Origin: Entoloma clypeatum
Lineage: Eukaryota; Basidiomycota; Agaricomycetes; Agaricales; Entolomataceae
Direction: 5' to 3'
DNA length: 64,000 nucleotides
Assembly (NCBI GenBank): GCA_963565915.1
Contig: OY751489.1
Location: forward strand, 806,001 to 870,000
The translations under genes and the position numbers were made by a program. Positions within the stretch are counted from its first letter, which is position 1. The number at the start of each line of letters is the position of its first letter. The notes beneath the pieces are model-generated. The model was not told where the DNA came from. It did not search any database and worked only from the letters and a program-made list of their open reading frames with translations. This document shows positions 44,649-53,795 of the stretch, piece by piece.

Positions 44649-47362
44649 GGATCCATGAAGCGGTATCCTTTGACCCCTGGTTTTGATCCGAGATAAATCA
44701 TTAATCGAGATCTTGACTCCAGGGAGTTTCTGCGTTTTTCTTTTGGGATATATACATATGCTTGGCATCCGAAGACTCTGACGCTAGACATGTCGGGGAT
44801 CTCATTGGTTACCCTGAAGTAAGGGGTTTTCCATTCAAGACGCTGCATGGGGGTTCTGTTGTAGAGAAATGCTGCGTGTTCCAAACAGAATTCCCACCAC
44901 ATGGGCGGTAAGCATGCATCGAAGCGCAATGCCTGAGATTTTTCCCATAGTGTTCGATTGATCCTTTCTGCTCTACCATTCTGCTGGTGCTGATATGGGA
45001 GCGTGACATCGATCAGAATTCCATGATCGGCAAGTACATCCTTGTATTCGTCAAATTCTCCACCTCCATCAACCCGCCACTTTTTAGGGGTAGCGGCAAA
45101 TTGATTCTGGATCATCGCAAGGAATTGTTTCAGCGCCGTGATGGCGCCTGACTTTTTCCTAAGCAAGACGACCCAGACATGGGATGAAAAATCGTCCAAA
45201 AAGGTAAGGAAATATTTGTACTTATGGTACGATGCCGTGGATATCTGCTTCAAATCTGAATGGATCAAATCAAAGGGTTTGACAGCCCTTGTCATCGAGT
45301 TAGGATAAGATTGATTCGGCATTTTCCCTTTTAGACACCCCGTGCAGTTTTCCTGTGATTTTTCACGTACTAACGTTTTGGGTACTCCTTTGGTACTGGT
45401 GGGAATCTTTTTGAGCGCTTGGTTATTTGGGTGGCCAAGGCGTTTATGCCAGGTTTCGACAGTGATTTCGCTAGAGATCGCGTGGATTTGGTCATAGCGT
45501 ATTTCAGTGTCTAACCAATAAATGGTTTGTCCGAGAATGTGAGGCGAGAACTGTATTTTGTTCTGTCCTTTGGAGATGTTGATTTCTCCACGCATTCCGT
45601 CTACTTTGTAACCGTGATTAAGGAAGACACCTAGGGACAATAGGCGTGTGTCCATGTCCGGAATGTAGAATACAGGTCAGAGAAGGTGGGTTTTTATCTC
45701 CCCATTTAGGGTATGCCGTACTGGAACGGCCCCAACTCCGAGTATTTCCAGTTTCTTTCCCTTTTCAGCTGTTTGGACAAATCGCTTAGCTTTAAGAGGC
45801 CTGTAGTATGCGAAGTCCTTGAACTCATGGGTAAAGTGTAACAAGGCACCGGAGTCTAAGATCCATTGTGCACGTTCTTTCTCCTTACAGTGTGTGCATG
45901 ACGCAAAGTGCTTTGTATATTTTTTATATAGATCGTTGTCAATATGATCCATACATTCTGCACTAGTACTAGCTAATATTTTACACGTCTGTAAGGAGGT
46001 GTTATTAGCTTTCCTTAATTGGTCAGATTCAGGAGAGGAAGAAGACGAACCATCAAGTTCAATGAGCCCATCTTCGAATTGGTCCGGCCCCATCCGCTCG
46101 CTTTGATGATCTATGTCCATCATCCTAAGGGTTTGGTCCAGCAGCAGAGTAACTCGACGCTGCTTGGACGGTCTTTCGTCTTCTTCTGGGATAATCGTAT
46201 CCAGAATGCGAAGATTTGACCCTGAGGGGCGAGCACCAATGCCGCGCGCGAGTTTGCGAACATGGTCGTTTTTCTTCCACACGGATGGCTTGCCCGAAGG
46301 AAGCCCGGTGTACTGGGATGGAGGCGGGTTCATTCGCTGAAGGAGCGACTGCATCCGCTGAGAGTCTGGCTGGGCGGTACTCATCGTTTTTCCGCGCCCG
46401 GTGACGGTAGTGAAGGATGGTGGAGGGAAGTGTATGGCGGGAGCAACAAACTCAACCGTTTCCTCCGCATGGTCGGACGTGTTGTCCGCAGTGTTGGCGC
46501 TTTTCTTCTGATTGCGCCAGCGTCCTTTTCCCTTCTTCTTTTCAGAAGCGGTACTATGGTCGGTCGAGTTAGGCTGCTCGTCAGCGTCGTTCTGTGAGGT
46601 ACTCGGCTTTTGCTGCTTTTCCCATTTGGGGTCCTGCCCCTTTCGCTTTGTCCCAGAAAATTTCTTGGCCTGCTCATTGGACGTACGAGTAGACCCGACC
46701 GAATACTTGCGCCTGTATTCCGAGATGACGCTGTCGGCGACGGCCTGCCATGTGAAGTCATCGGCGTCGTACACCTGGAAGAGAGCGGTGGAGAGTGATG
46801 ACCAGGCGTCGGGAATCGCATTGGCCAAGATCATTGCCTGCATCAGATCGGGGACGACAAAATTCGAATCGGCAAGACGGGCGAAAAGAGAGCCCAGGCG
46901 TTCGATTTCAGGGACGGGGTCGCGTCCAGACAGTTTGTAGGTGGCGGCGGCTTTAAAGTCGCCGAAGATGACAGCCGGGGATATCTTGGAGTAGGCGTCC
47001 TTCAACGTTTTCCATGCGCCAAGCGCCGAGGTACTGTCTTTGATGTGACGTCTGATCGCCTCAGAGATTTTTAGGCGTATCGCCCCGAGAGCTACGTCGT
47101 CGTCCCTGATCCAGGCTTTTTCTTCCTTGCGGAAGCCGGGCTGGTCGACCGTGGTAGTCAGCACAGGGGGAGCAGCGGCGGTGGGACCAGGAGTGGAGAC
47201 CGTAGTGGTGAAGTCGGCGATCTCGGGACGGGGGATATCGCCAGAGACGATGCGCCAGACTCCTTGATGGAGGAGGTAGGACTTCATTTTTTCGGCCCAG
47301 CTTTGGTAGTCAATGCCGTCAAAGGGGGCGATGGTGTCAAGAGCAGAGCGAGAGGTAGACAT
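44649..47362 (-). pseudogene. K Gag, protease and integrase part
   Basis: The frame starts at ATG 47362 (MSTSRSALDTIAPFDGIDY). The Gag has Copia-type features (YQSWAEKMKSYLLHQGVWRI), then a basic linker. The protease DSGALLHFTHEF lies near 45830. A TGA at 45677-45679 follows THLL; the frame then continues unchanged through PVFYIPDM, the pre-integrase motif WHKRLGHPNNQALKKIP...CTGCLKGK, and the integrase core (HSDLKQIS, RVDGGGEFDEY, NGRAERINRTLWE). It stops at the L insertion (YRFMDP). CTC-TGA would be CTC-CGA before a CpG transition; this is an inference. Confidence 0.88.
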
Positions 47363-47724
47363 TTTAGATGGATCTAAAAAAGGGTTCCCAATCAGTGATA
47401 TGTTATGAATATGATTCGAGAAAACAATTGAATGATTCCTTATGACATATTCCCTTCAGGAATAGCGGTCATGGGAAAACCCTTTATATGTCAGAAACGT
47501 ATACGGTGCGATCAACGTTTCCACATGGAGTGTACTAGGTCAATCCCCTTAGGGACGTCTCATGACAGGTACTTGTCGTAATGACGTTCCCAGGTTCATA
47601 TGTGAAGAAGTATGACTCAGAACCTAGATCTTTCGATCGGTTCTTTGCCAACCAGGGTAGAGTGGGCAGGTACTCGCTGTTGCCAGTGTTTCCCAGGTCC
47701 CTCTGCTATCCGGGGCCCATAACC
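47363..47724 (-). promoter_or_regulatory. K leader with half-tRNA type PBS
   Basis: The 5' leader of K. On the minus strand the LTR is followed at once by GGTTATGGGCCCCGGAT (47724-47708), complementary to the anticodon arm of initiator tRNA-Met. The rest shows no ORF. Confidence 0.7.
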
Positions 47725-48034
47725 TGTTGAAGTTCCACCTGGGCGCTAGCCACAGGTGTACTGAGCAACACGGCTACAGTGGAAGTACTCTATGATACCG
47801 CTATAGTCACTTACATGGTTTGGAGGGGGGTAAGGCTGGTGAGAGCGGTTGAGGCTGGTGAGAGCGATGGAGCTGGTTAAGAGTCAAGAGACAACTTGTT
47901 GATATTGACAGTTTCCTGGTCTTATATACCGTACTACTGTTTGTACCAACCAAACAAGTATGTAATCGAAGATGTCTAAGGTCACATGATATAATCTAAT
48001 CTAATCTAATCTACGTGATGGAAAAGTTTCAACA
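47725..48034 (-). repeat. K 5' LTR
   Basis: 310 bp, the partner of 36154-36464, followed by the duplicated AAAGA. Confidence 0.9.
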
Positions 48035-50190
48035 AAAGACTGGTCGGAAGTTGCTTGGGTTTACCAATGCATAGTCGCTATTCCCCTCTTTGGGATAGAC
48101 GTCCCATCGTCTAGTCAAAGAGTCTGGCTTGGTACCGAGACGTCCGGGGCGGAAGCGAATCAAGAGATTGAACTGAGAGAGGAACTCAGACCACCGGGCC
48201 TGTCGGCGGGTGAGAACCTTTGTAGTGGCGAAATACTCCAGGTTCTTGTGGTCCGTGACAACGTCGATCGGAGCAGCGGAGCCTTCAAGGTAATGTCGCC
48301 ATACCTTGAATGCTTCATGGATAGCAAGTAACTCCTTGTCGTGCGTGTCGTAGTTGAGTTCCGGGGCGGTGAAGGTGCGGGAGTGGAACGCTACTGGGTG
48401 TATCTCCTCGTCGGAGGTCCGGATGGACAAAATAGCACCAAGTGCGTAGTCGGAGGCATCCGTCTCGATGATAATAGGTCGATCAGGAATCCAATGAGTG
48501 AGGACCGGTGCTTTGGTAAACGCGAGCTTCAACTCGTTGAACGCACTCCGTGCGGAGTCGGAGAAACGGAACGGAGTACCCTTCCGGGTGAGTCGGGTGA
48601 GCGGAACAACGATGTCCGAATAACCATGGATGAAACGTCGATAGAAATTTGCGAATCCTAGGAAAGACTGTACGTCCTTCACTTTCCGAGGTTCAGGCCA
48701 CTCTTGAATGGTCTTCACCTTGGTTTCGGACATGCGGAGACCGGAGGGAGAAAGGATGAAACCAAGATATTCGACTGTGTCGACAGAAAATTCGCACTTG
48801 TCGGAGCGGACGTAAAGTCCGTACTTGCGGAGACGTCGGAGAACTTCCTTGACATTGTTGGGGTGCTTGGCGGGGTCGTCGGAGTAAATGAGAATGTCGT
48901 CAAGGTAGACCACCACTGTAACATTGAGGAGGTCACTGAAGATGTCATTCACAAATCGCTGAAAAGCAGCAGGGGCGTTGGATAGTCCAAAAGGCATAAC
49001 AAGCCATTCAAACGATCCGTAACGAGTGCGGAAAGCGGTTTTCCATTCATCTCCGTCGGCAATGCGGACAAGATGATATGCATGCCGGAGATCGAGAGTG
49101 GTATAAACACACGCTTTTCCGGCAGTGGAAAGGAGGTCGGAGATGAGCGGAAGAGGGTATCGATCCTTCTTGGTAACTTTGTTCAGGCCCCGATAGTCGA
49201 CGCACAGGCGGAGGGAACCGTCCTTCTTTCGAACAAAGAGGACCGGAGCGCCATGCGGAGAGCGAGAGGGGCGAATGAAACCAATGGCCAAATGTTTGTC
49301 TATGAAGTTTCGCAGGGCAGATAGTTCGGATTGTGAAATGGAGTACATAGGGCCAATAGGGGGAGTCGATCCGTCTTCTAACTCAATGCAGAGGTCATAT
49401 GGACGATGCGGAGCGAGGGTGTCTGCTTTTGTCTTGCTAAAAACATCAGCAAAATCGTGATATTCCTCGGGGATATGGGAGAGGTCTGGAGGTTCCTCGG
49501 ACATGGAAGCGGATTGGGTGGAGATCGTGTGGTCGGAGAGGTGAATTCGGAAAGATTGGGCACCCGGAAGTTTGCAAGCACGCACAAATGCGGCTGCATT
49601 TATCAATGCAATATTCGGAACAACGTCCAGAGTTGCAGCGGGTGTGCCAGAGTCAGAGGTCGGAGTATCGGGAGAGGTCTGCGGAGGTAGCGGAGCTGAC
49701 CTGGCAGAAGACGTCAAGGTCGGAGACTCCTTCAAGAGCTGTGGACGGAAAGTAATACTGCCCAATACCCAGTCAATCATAGGATTGTAGCGGGTGAGCC
49801 AGTTGTATCCAAGAACCATAGAACAGGAGGAATCGAGCGGAGTCACGTAGGCTGTAATGGCCATATATTCACCGGAGGAAAAGTATACAGGGAGATCAAC
49901 CGCCTGAGTAATGACGGAGTTGGACGTTCCGTCAAATAATTTAAGTTCGATCGGAGGTATGGAGGTGAAAGGGAGTTTATAGGATGAAGCATAACGGGAG
50001 TCAATAAAACAATGAGTAGAGCCGGAGTCCACAAGGGCGGCTATCGGAGAAGAATCGGAGATAAGCGGAGATGTAAGTCGGACACGGAGGGAATTGGGAT
50101 CGGAAAGAGCGGAAGCGTTGAGTAGAGCGGTAGTACGGATGGGTTCAACGCAGTCCTCAGGCCGTACAGAGTCCTGTGGACTGCCCGCTA
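48035..50190 (-). CDS. J Pol N-terminal part: protease, RT, RNase H
   Basis: Open in the -1 frame from the heptamer at 50191-50197 to the K insertion, about 718 residues. The protease has LVDSGSTHCFID. RT has VLFVRKKDGSLRLCVDYRG and the catalytic YLDDILIYS. RNase H has IETDASDYALGAILS and VTDHKNLEYF, ending WDVYPKEGNSDY. The frame continues into the integrase at 36153 once K is removed. All catalytic boxes are present. Confidence 0.92.
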
Positions 50191-51345
50191 ATTTTTTGTT
50201 TCGTCCGTGGTCTTGGCTTGGGCAGCGCGCGCCTTAGCCTTAGAGGCGGAGGACGAAGACTTCAGGCAATCTTTCGCGATGTGTCCAGCTTTGCCACAAA
50301 ACATACAGAGGTTGTTGTCAAAACGGCGTTTGCGTTCCTCCGGAGTTAGCTTTCCGTCTTTTCCGAGTTTGTCGGAGATGTCGGACTTGGGAGCGGAGGA
50401 AGGCTTCGACTGTTTGCCCTGGTTCTGTGTCTGTGGTTTGGCTTTGGAGTTTTTATCAGAGTTTGCGGAGGGGGTTTTAGCTTCGGATTTGTCGGATTTG
50501 GATGCGGACTTGTCGGAGCGGGACTTCTCGCAATGACGTTCCCAGTGGCGAGCATCAATAGTCTGTGCTAGCTCCCTAAGTGCTGGTAACGTGCTTGGCT
50601 TTGCTTGAGTCCCAAGGACATCTTTAATCCGCTCCGCCAACCCGGAGTAGTACCGGTGATGCAGGGCGGAGCTGTCCCAGTGCGTTTTGGCAGCAAGGCG
50701 TGTGAACTCGATATTATACTTGAGAATATGTTGATTTTCGCGCATTTTGAGATTGTCCAGAGAGTCGGCAGCATCCGCAACGGGGTCAATGACCCCGAAT
50801 TCCGTGCGGAGTGTGCGGAGGAATGCGGACCAATCTTCGTACCAGTCCGGGGGGTTATCCGGGTCCGGTTCAATGATGAAATGCTCGAAATAATCGAGAG
50901 CTGTGCCTCGGAGGAAAGAGATGGCGAGAGTGATTTTGGCAGAGTCATCGTCATACTCGGAGTTGTCGCGGAAGAACAATGTGCATTGGAGGATGAACTG
51001 GTTCAGTTTCCGGGGATCGGAACCGTCGAAGGTGTCCGGATCCTTAGCCTTTTTATGATGCTTGTGACCTTTGCTGCGTTTGAGTTCATTGGTCATTAAG
51101 AGGAAAGCATCCGCAAGGGCTTGTGGGCCGAAAATATTCTGAGGAGACGGGGGTGCGGATTCTATGGGGGAAGTGGGGATCGGAATATTATGCGGAGGTG
51201 TGATGGGCTGAAAACCCGGAGGTGTCGGAGTAGTGGGAGTTACGGGGGATAGTTCTGTTAAATGTTGTTCGACATTTTGTAGAACCTGTTGCCTAGAAGT
51301 GCCAGCTTCTGCGGCTTTTGCTGTCTTGGTGTTTCGGAGTGCCAT
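50188..51345 (-). CDS. J Gag
   Basis: 385 residues. A Pro/Thr-rich N-terminus is followed by the gag core (DPDTFDGSDPRKLNQFILQC, then LAISFLRGTALDYFEHF), a Lys/Ser-rich linker and one CCHC knuckle, CMFCGKAGHIAKDC, near residue 350. The last codons ACA-AAA-AAT-TAG contain a canonical A-AAA-AAT slippery heptamer right on the stop. N1 gag is a close relative. Confidence 0.92.
   Translation of the reverse strand: MALRNTKTAKAAEAGTSRQQVLQNVEQHLTELSPVTPTTPTPPGFQPITPPHNIPIPTSPIESAPPSPQNIFGPQALADAFLLMTNELKRSKGHKHHKKAKDPDTFDGSDPRKLNQFILQCTLFFRDNSEYDDDSAKITLAISFLRGTALDYFEHFIIEPDPDNPPDWYEDWSAFLRTLRTEFGVIDPVADAADSLDNLKMRENQHILKYNIEFTRLAAKTHWDSSALHHRYYSGLAERIKDVLGTQAKPSTLPALRELAQTIDARHWERHCEKSRSDKSASKSDKSEAKTPSANSDKNSKAKPQTQNQGKQSKPSSAPKSDISDKLGKDGKLTPEERKRRFDNNLCMFCGKAGHIAKDCLKSSSSASKAKARAAQAKTTDETKN
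50191..50197 (-). promoter_or_regulatory. -1 frameshift heptamer of J (A-AAA-AAT)
   Basis: It lies directly before the gag TAG in the gag frame. After a -1 shift the frame reads KKLAGSPQDSV and stays open into the protease. It is a canonical X-XXY-YYZ site. Confidence 0.75.
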
Positions 51346-51372
51346 GACTAGCAGGAATCCAAAAACGGTTTG

Positions 51373-51791
51373 AGTTCGAATATACTGTTAAGTAGGTGAA
51401 AAGTCGGAGCTTCGTCGGAGTCCGTCGGAGGTCGGACGAAGGACTGAGGCCGGAGCGGAACTCCGGGAATGCGGAGGAATGACGAAGGGGAGGGACGTGG
51501 CTTCAACGTATGTGTTGCGCCGCCGTTTGTTGGATAAGGTGTCCCAATTTCAGGAGGTCGGAGGAGAGGTCGGAGATGTAGAGGTCCTCGGAAAGATCTC
51601 GGTGAGAGACACGTTGACGTGGAAATGGTCGGACGACGTCGGAGTTGTGACTCGGACACAGTACTGAGCTCGTCGAAGGGTAACGATGGAGGAAGAGCAG
51701 TAGATGAGGATGTCGTCGGCGTATTGTACCACAGCGAGGATCTCTGGCATGAACGGGGAGTAGAGGAGTGAACTTGGTTGATATTCGAACT
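51373..51791 (-). promoter_or_regulatory. J PBS and self-primer
   Basis: On the minus strand AGTTCGAATAT (51791-51781) lies 33 nt after a TATTTAA box. The exact 11-nt complement ATATTCGAACT (51383-51373) starts 2 nt after the LTR end. Confidence 0.78.
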
Positions 51792-52107
51792 GAGGAACTA
51801 CAGGTATGGTACAAGCTTAAATATCTAAATGAGATTACTTTACGGAGATGGTCGGAGTAGGTCCGGAGTTGTGGCGTAAGTTGCCAGCGACTGTAACGAA
51901 CATCGGAGATGTCGGTCAACGGACCATGCGGAAAAGGCGATGCATAAGTAAACGGGAATATGAATATGAAATGCATAAAGGCATGGAGTTATGAATATGA
52001 AATGCACGATGGCAACGTGCGGAGATGTGGAGGTAACGGATGTCCGGAAAGTCCGGAAAGTCGGAGGACGATCGGAGTGGATCAGAGATTCGGAGACGGA
52101 TATAACA
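51386..52107 (-). repeat. J 5' LTR
   Basis: 722 bp. On the plus strand it reads TGTTAAGTAGG to GGATATAACA. It is followed by the duplicated ATGAG and then the rest of the C LTR. Confidence 0.93.
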
Positions 52108-52170
52108 ATGAGTCAGACAGCTGCGGAAAGCGAGTCAGCGCGGGAGCGAAGTATACTAAAGGAAATAAAG
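52108..52170 (-). repeat. Outer part of the C LTR
   Basis: This matches the B LTR in reverse from the ATGAG duplication to GAAATAAAG, then stops. The last ~80 bp of the LTR (its 5' end) are missing, and N1 accessory-gene sequence follows directly. Confidence 0.8.
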
Positions 52171-53054
52171 TTCCGCATCCTCGTTCTCATCGGATCCCTC
52201 CTCCGAAGCCTCCGAATCCTCCCTCCACACGATAACCATCAGAAGCTCCTTAATGTCCCACAGTTCCTTCAACTCCGCCTTTATCAACCACATCTCCCGT
52301 ATCATGCACCTGAGCCCTTTCACCACCTCTGTGCCTATGACCACCTCCGGCGGACCAAACCCATCCGGCATGACCTCCGCTTCCTCTGACGCTGCAGCCA
52401 TCTGCGATCCCTCCGCGGTCCCCTCTCCCTTGAATGATCCCGCCTTCGCGTTCTTCATCGCACCACCTGCCACCTTTAGCCTTTCCGACCCTCACTGCCT
52501 TGGTCATCCTCCGCTTCACCTCCGACTCTGCTTCTGCTCCCATTCTGCAGCTTCGTTTTAAACGCTGGCACCGCCAGCACGACGAAGCGTTGTCATTCCT
52601 AAAGAACAAGTTAATAACGAAGCATATAAAGAACAAGTTAATAACGAAGCATATAAAGAACAAGTTAATAACGAAGCGTATAAAGAAATAGAAAGACTTA
52701 CTCCGATGGCCAAAAACACAAGTCCCCCGCTTTCAAGCAGGAGGTGCAATCCTCCTTCCCCTGCTCGTAACTCGCAGACATATCCTTGAAAACCCCCTGC
52801 AGCCGGACTTTCTTCACCTCCACATTCGCCGCATCCGCATCCACACCTGCAACCGGCTCCTTTGCCTTCGCTTTCTCTGCCTTCCTCTCTGCTCGTCTCT
52901 GCTCTTTTGCCGCCCTTTTCACTTCCGCGCGCTCTGCATCTTCCTTCGCGCGCTCCTCTGCCTCCTGCAGCTTCCTCTCCAACTCTTCGGTGACCTTCTT
53001 CTGGTGCTCCCTTTTAGCATGAAGAGCGGCGAGGGGTGAGTTCTCAGCGGACAT
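52171..53054 (-). pseudogene. N1 antisense accessory gene: coiled-coil/Zn2Cys6-type, 3'-truncated
   Basis: Exon 1 (53054-52702) starts MSAENSPLAALHAKREHQKK, a coiled coil like that of the J gene. A GTAAGT...TTTAG intron (52701-52599) leads in phase to exon 2. Cysteines at 103, 106, 113, 125, 128 and 135 give C-x2-C-x6-C-x11-C-x2-C-x6-C, and the intron falls in the middle linker as in J. Downstream the plausible sense (WLIKAELKELWDIKELLMVI, then an acidic EDSEASEEGSDENEDAE) lies in another frame, so a frameshift near 52480-52510 is likely. The C junction at 52170 cuts off the C-terminus. It lies antisense to N1, just inside its 3' LTR. Confidence 0.65.
52601..52681 (-). repeat. 27-bp minisatellite, three copies, inside the intron
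   Basis: Three tandem units of 27 bp (starting AAAGAACAAGTTAATAACGA on the plus strand) fill most of the 103-bp intron of the accessory gene. The J intron is 55 bp without it. Confidence 0.9.
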
Positions 53055-53184
53055 AGCAGATAGGCGACGGGATAGATGTTGTGGTTAGGTGACAAGAGAG
53101 AAAAATCACGTGCAAGCTTTTCAACCAATGGTCATGTGGATTACCTCATCTGGGCCTCAGGGTTCGGCCCTAAGAGGGAAATAC

Positions 53185-53360
53185 TGTCATAACCATACGA
53201 TTCACATCCGACTTATCCGACGACTCCGACGATTCATCCGCTCCGACATCCGCTCCAACAACATTCTAGTTATATTTGATTATACTTCTACTACATAACA
53301 TCTCAACCATGCTTGCGAGTAGACATATGTTGTTCACTTTTCATTTGCTACTCTCCGTAC
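53185..53360 (+). repeat. N1 3' LTR fragment
   Basis: It starts TGTCATAACC, preceded by a purine tract (AAGAGGGAAATAC) that resembles the one at the J 3' end. It follows the 5' LTR closely until element D interrupts it after CCGTAC. Confidence 0.8.
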
Positions 53361-53795
53361 TGTTATGCTTAACAAACCGTTCCAAGGTTCGGGGAGAGTA
53401 TGCAGGAAGTGGAAAGGCGAAGAGCAATGTGATTGCTAAATCTAAGGAATCTACTGCAGTACAAGAGGTTTATATAGGTACTGACGATAGGTGGTAGCGG
53501 ATGAGTCAGTACTGCGGAAGGCAGTGCGCATGAGTAAGGCGACTGCAGAAGGCTATGTACAGTGAGTAAGCTGACTGCGGAAAGCGAGTCAGTGTGGGAG
53601 TGAAGTATACTAAAGGGGATGACGAAGTAATGTAATGAGTCAGATGGGGAATCGAAGGTTGCGAAAGTAGACATTAGACATAGTAAGTTCGTAAGAGGGC
53701 GCCGAGTTGGGCCGATAAGTAAAAGATATGACGTGGTCCTCATACCATAGAGTCTGTAACATGTTCCCCTCTCCAAGCTCTGTGTCCTCACAGAG

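Larger units (their letters stand above)
36154..48034 (-). mobile_element. Element K: Ty1/Copia retrotransposon, split by L
   Basis: LTRs are 47725-48034 (5', 310 bp) and 36154-36464 (3', 311 bp). The target duplication AAAGA lies at 36149-36153 and 48035-48039. The PBS (47708-47724) matches the initiator tRNA-Met anticodon arm, and the polypurine tract is G7 beside the 3' LTR. A single gag-pol frame of GAG-PR-IN-RT-RH order confirms Copia. L inserted within pol. A TGA at 45677 and the L insertion inactivate it. Confidence 0.93.
31156..52107 (-). mobile_element. Element J: Ty3/Gypsy chromovirus interrupted by K and a Tc1 element
   Basis: The LTRs are 51386-52107 (5', 722 bp) and 31156-33497 (3', 721 bp without the Tc1 insert). 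The target duplication is ATGAG (31151-31155 and 52108-52112), within the LTR of C. Internal order on the minus strand is PBS, gag, frameshift site, pol, antisense Zn2Cys6 gene, polypurine tract. Removing K plus one AAAGA restores a continuous pol frame. No other stop was found in the coding parts, so J was probably intact when hit. Confidence 0.92.
14165..53360 (+). mobile_element. N1: old Ty3/Gypsy chromovirus hosting the whole nest
   Basis: Parts seen in order on the plus strand are: 5' LTR (14165-14390 and 16432-16735), self-priming PBS, gag pieces (16787-17029, 18119-19190), pol (19191-21124), integrase (28445-28820), then after the C insertion an antisense accessory gene (52171-53054) and a 3' LTR fragment (53185-53360). 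Its proteins resemble those of J throughout. The start of the 3' LTR fragment matches the 5' LTR start almost perfectly over about 175 bp, which ties the two ends together. The integrase C-terminus and the pol 3' end are missing at the C junctions. The element is inactive. Confidence 0.7.

Noticed and set aside
14165..53360. Repeat-induced point mutation (RIP) in the strict sense
   Set aside because: The changes are mostly at CpG rather than the CpA context of classic RIP, and overall divergence of LTR pairs is low.
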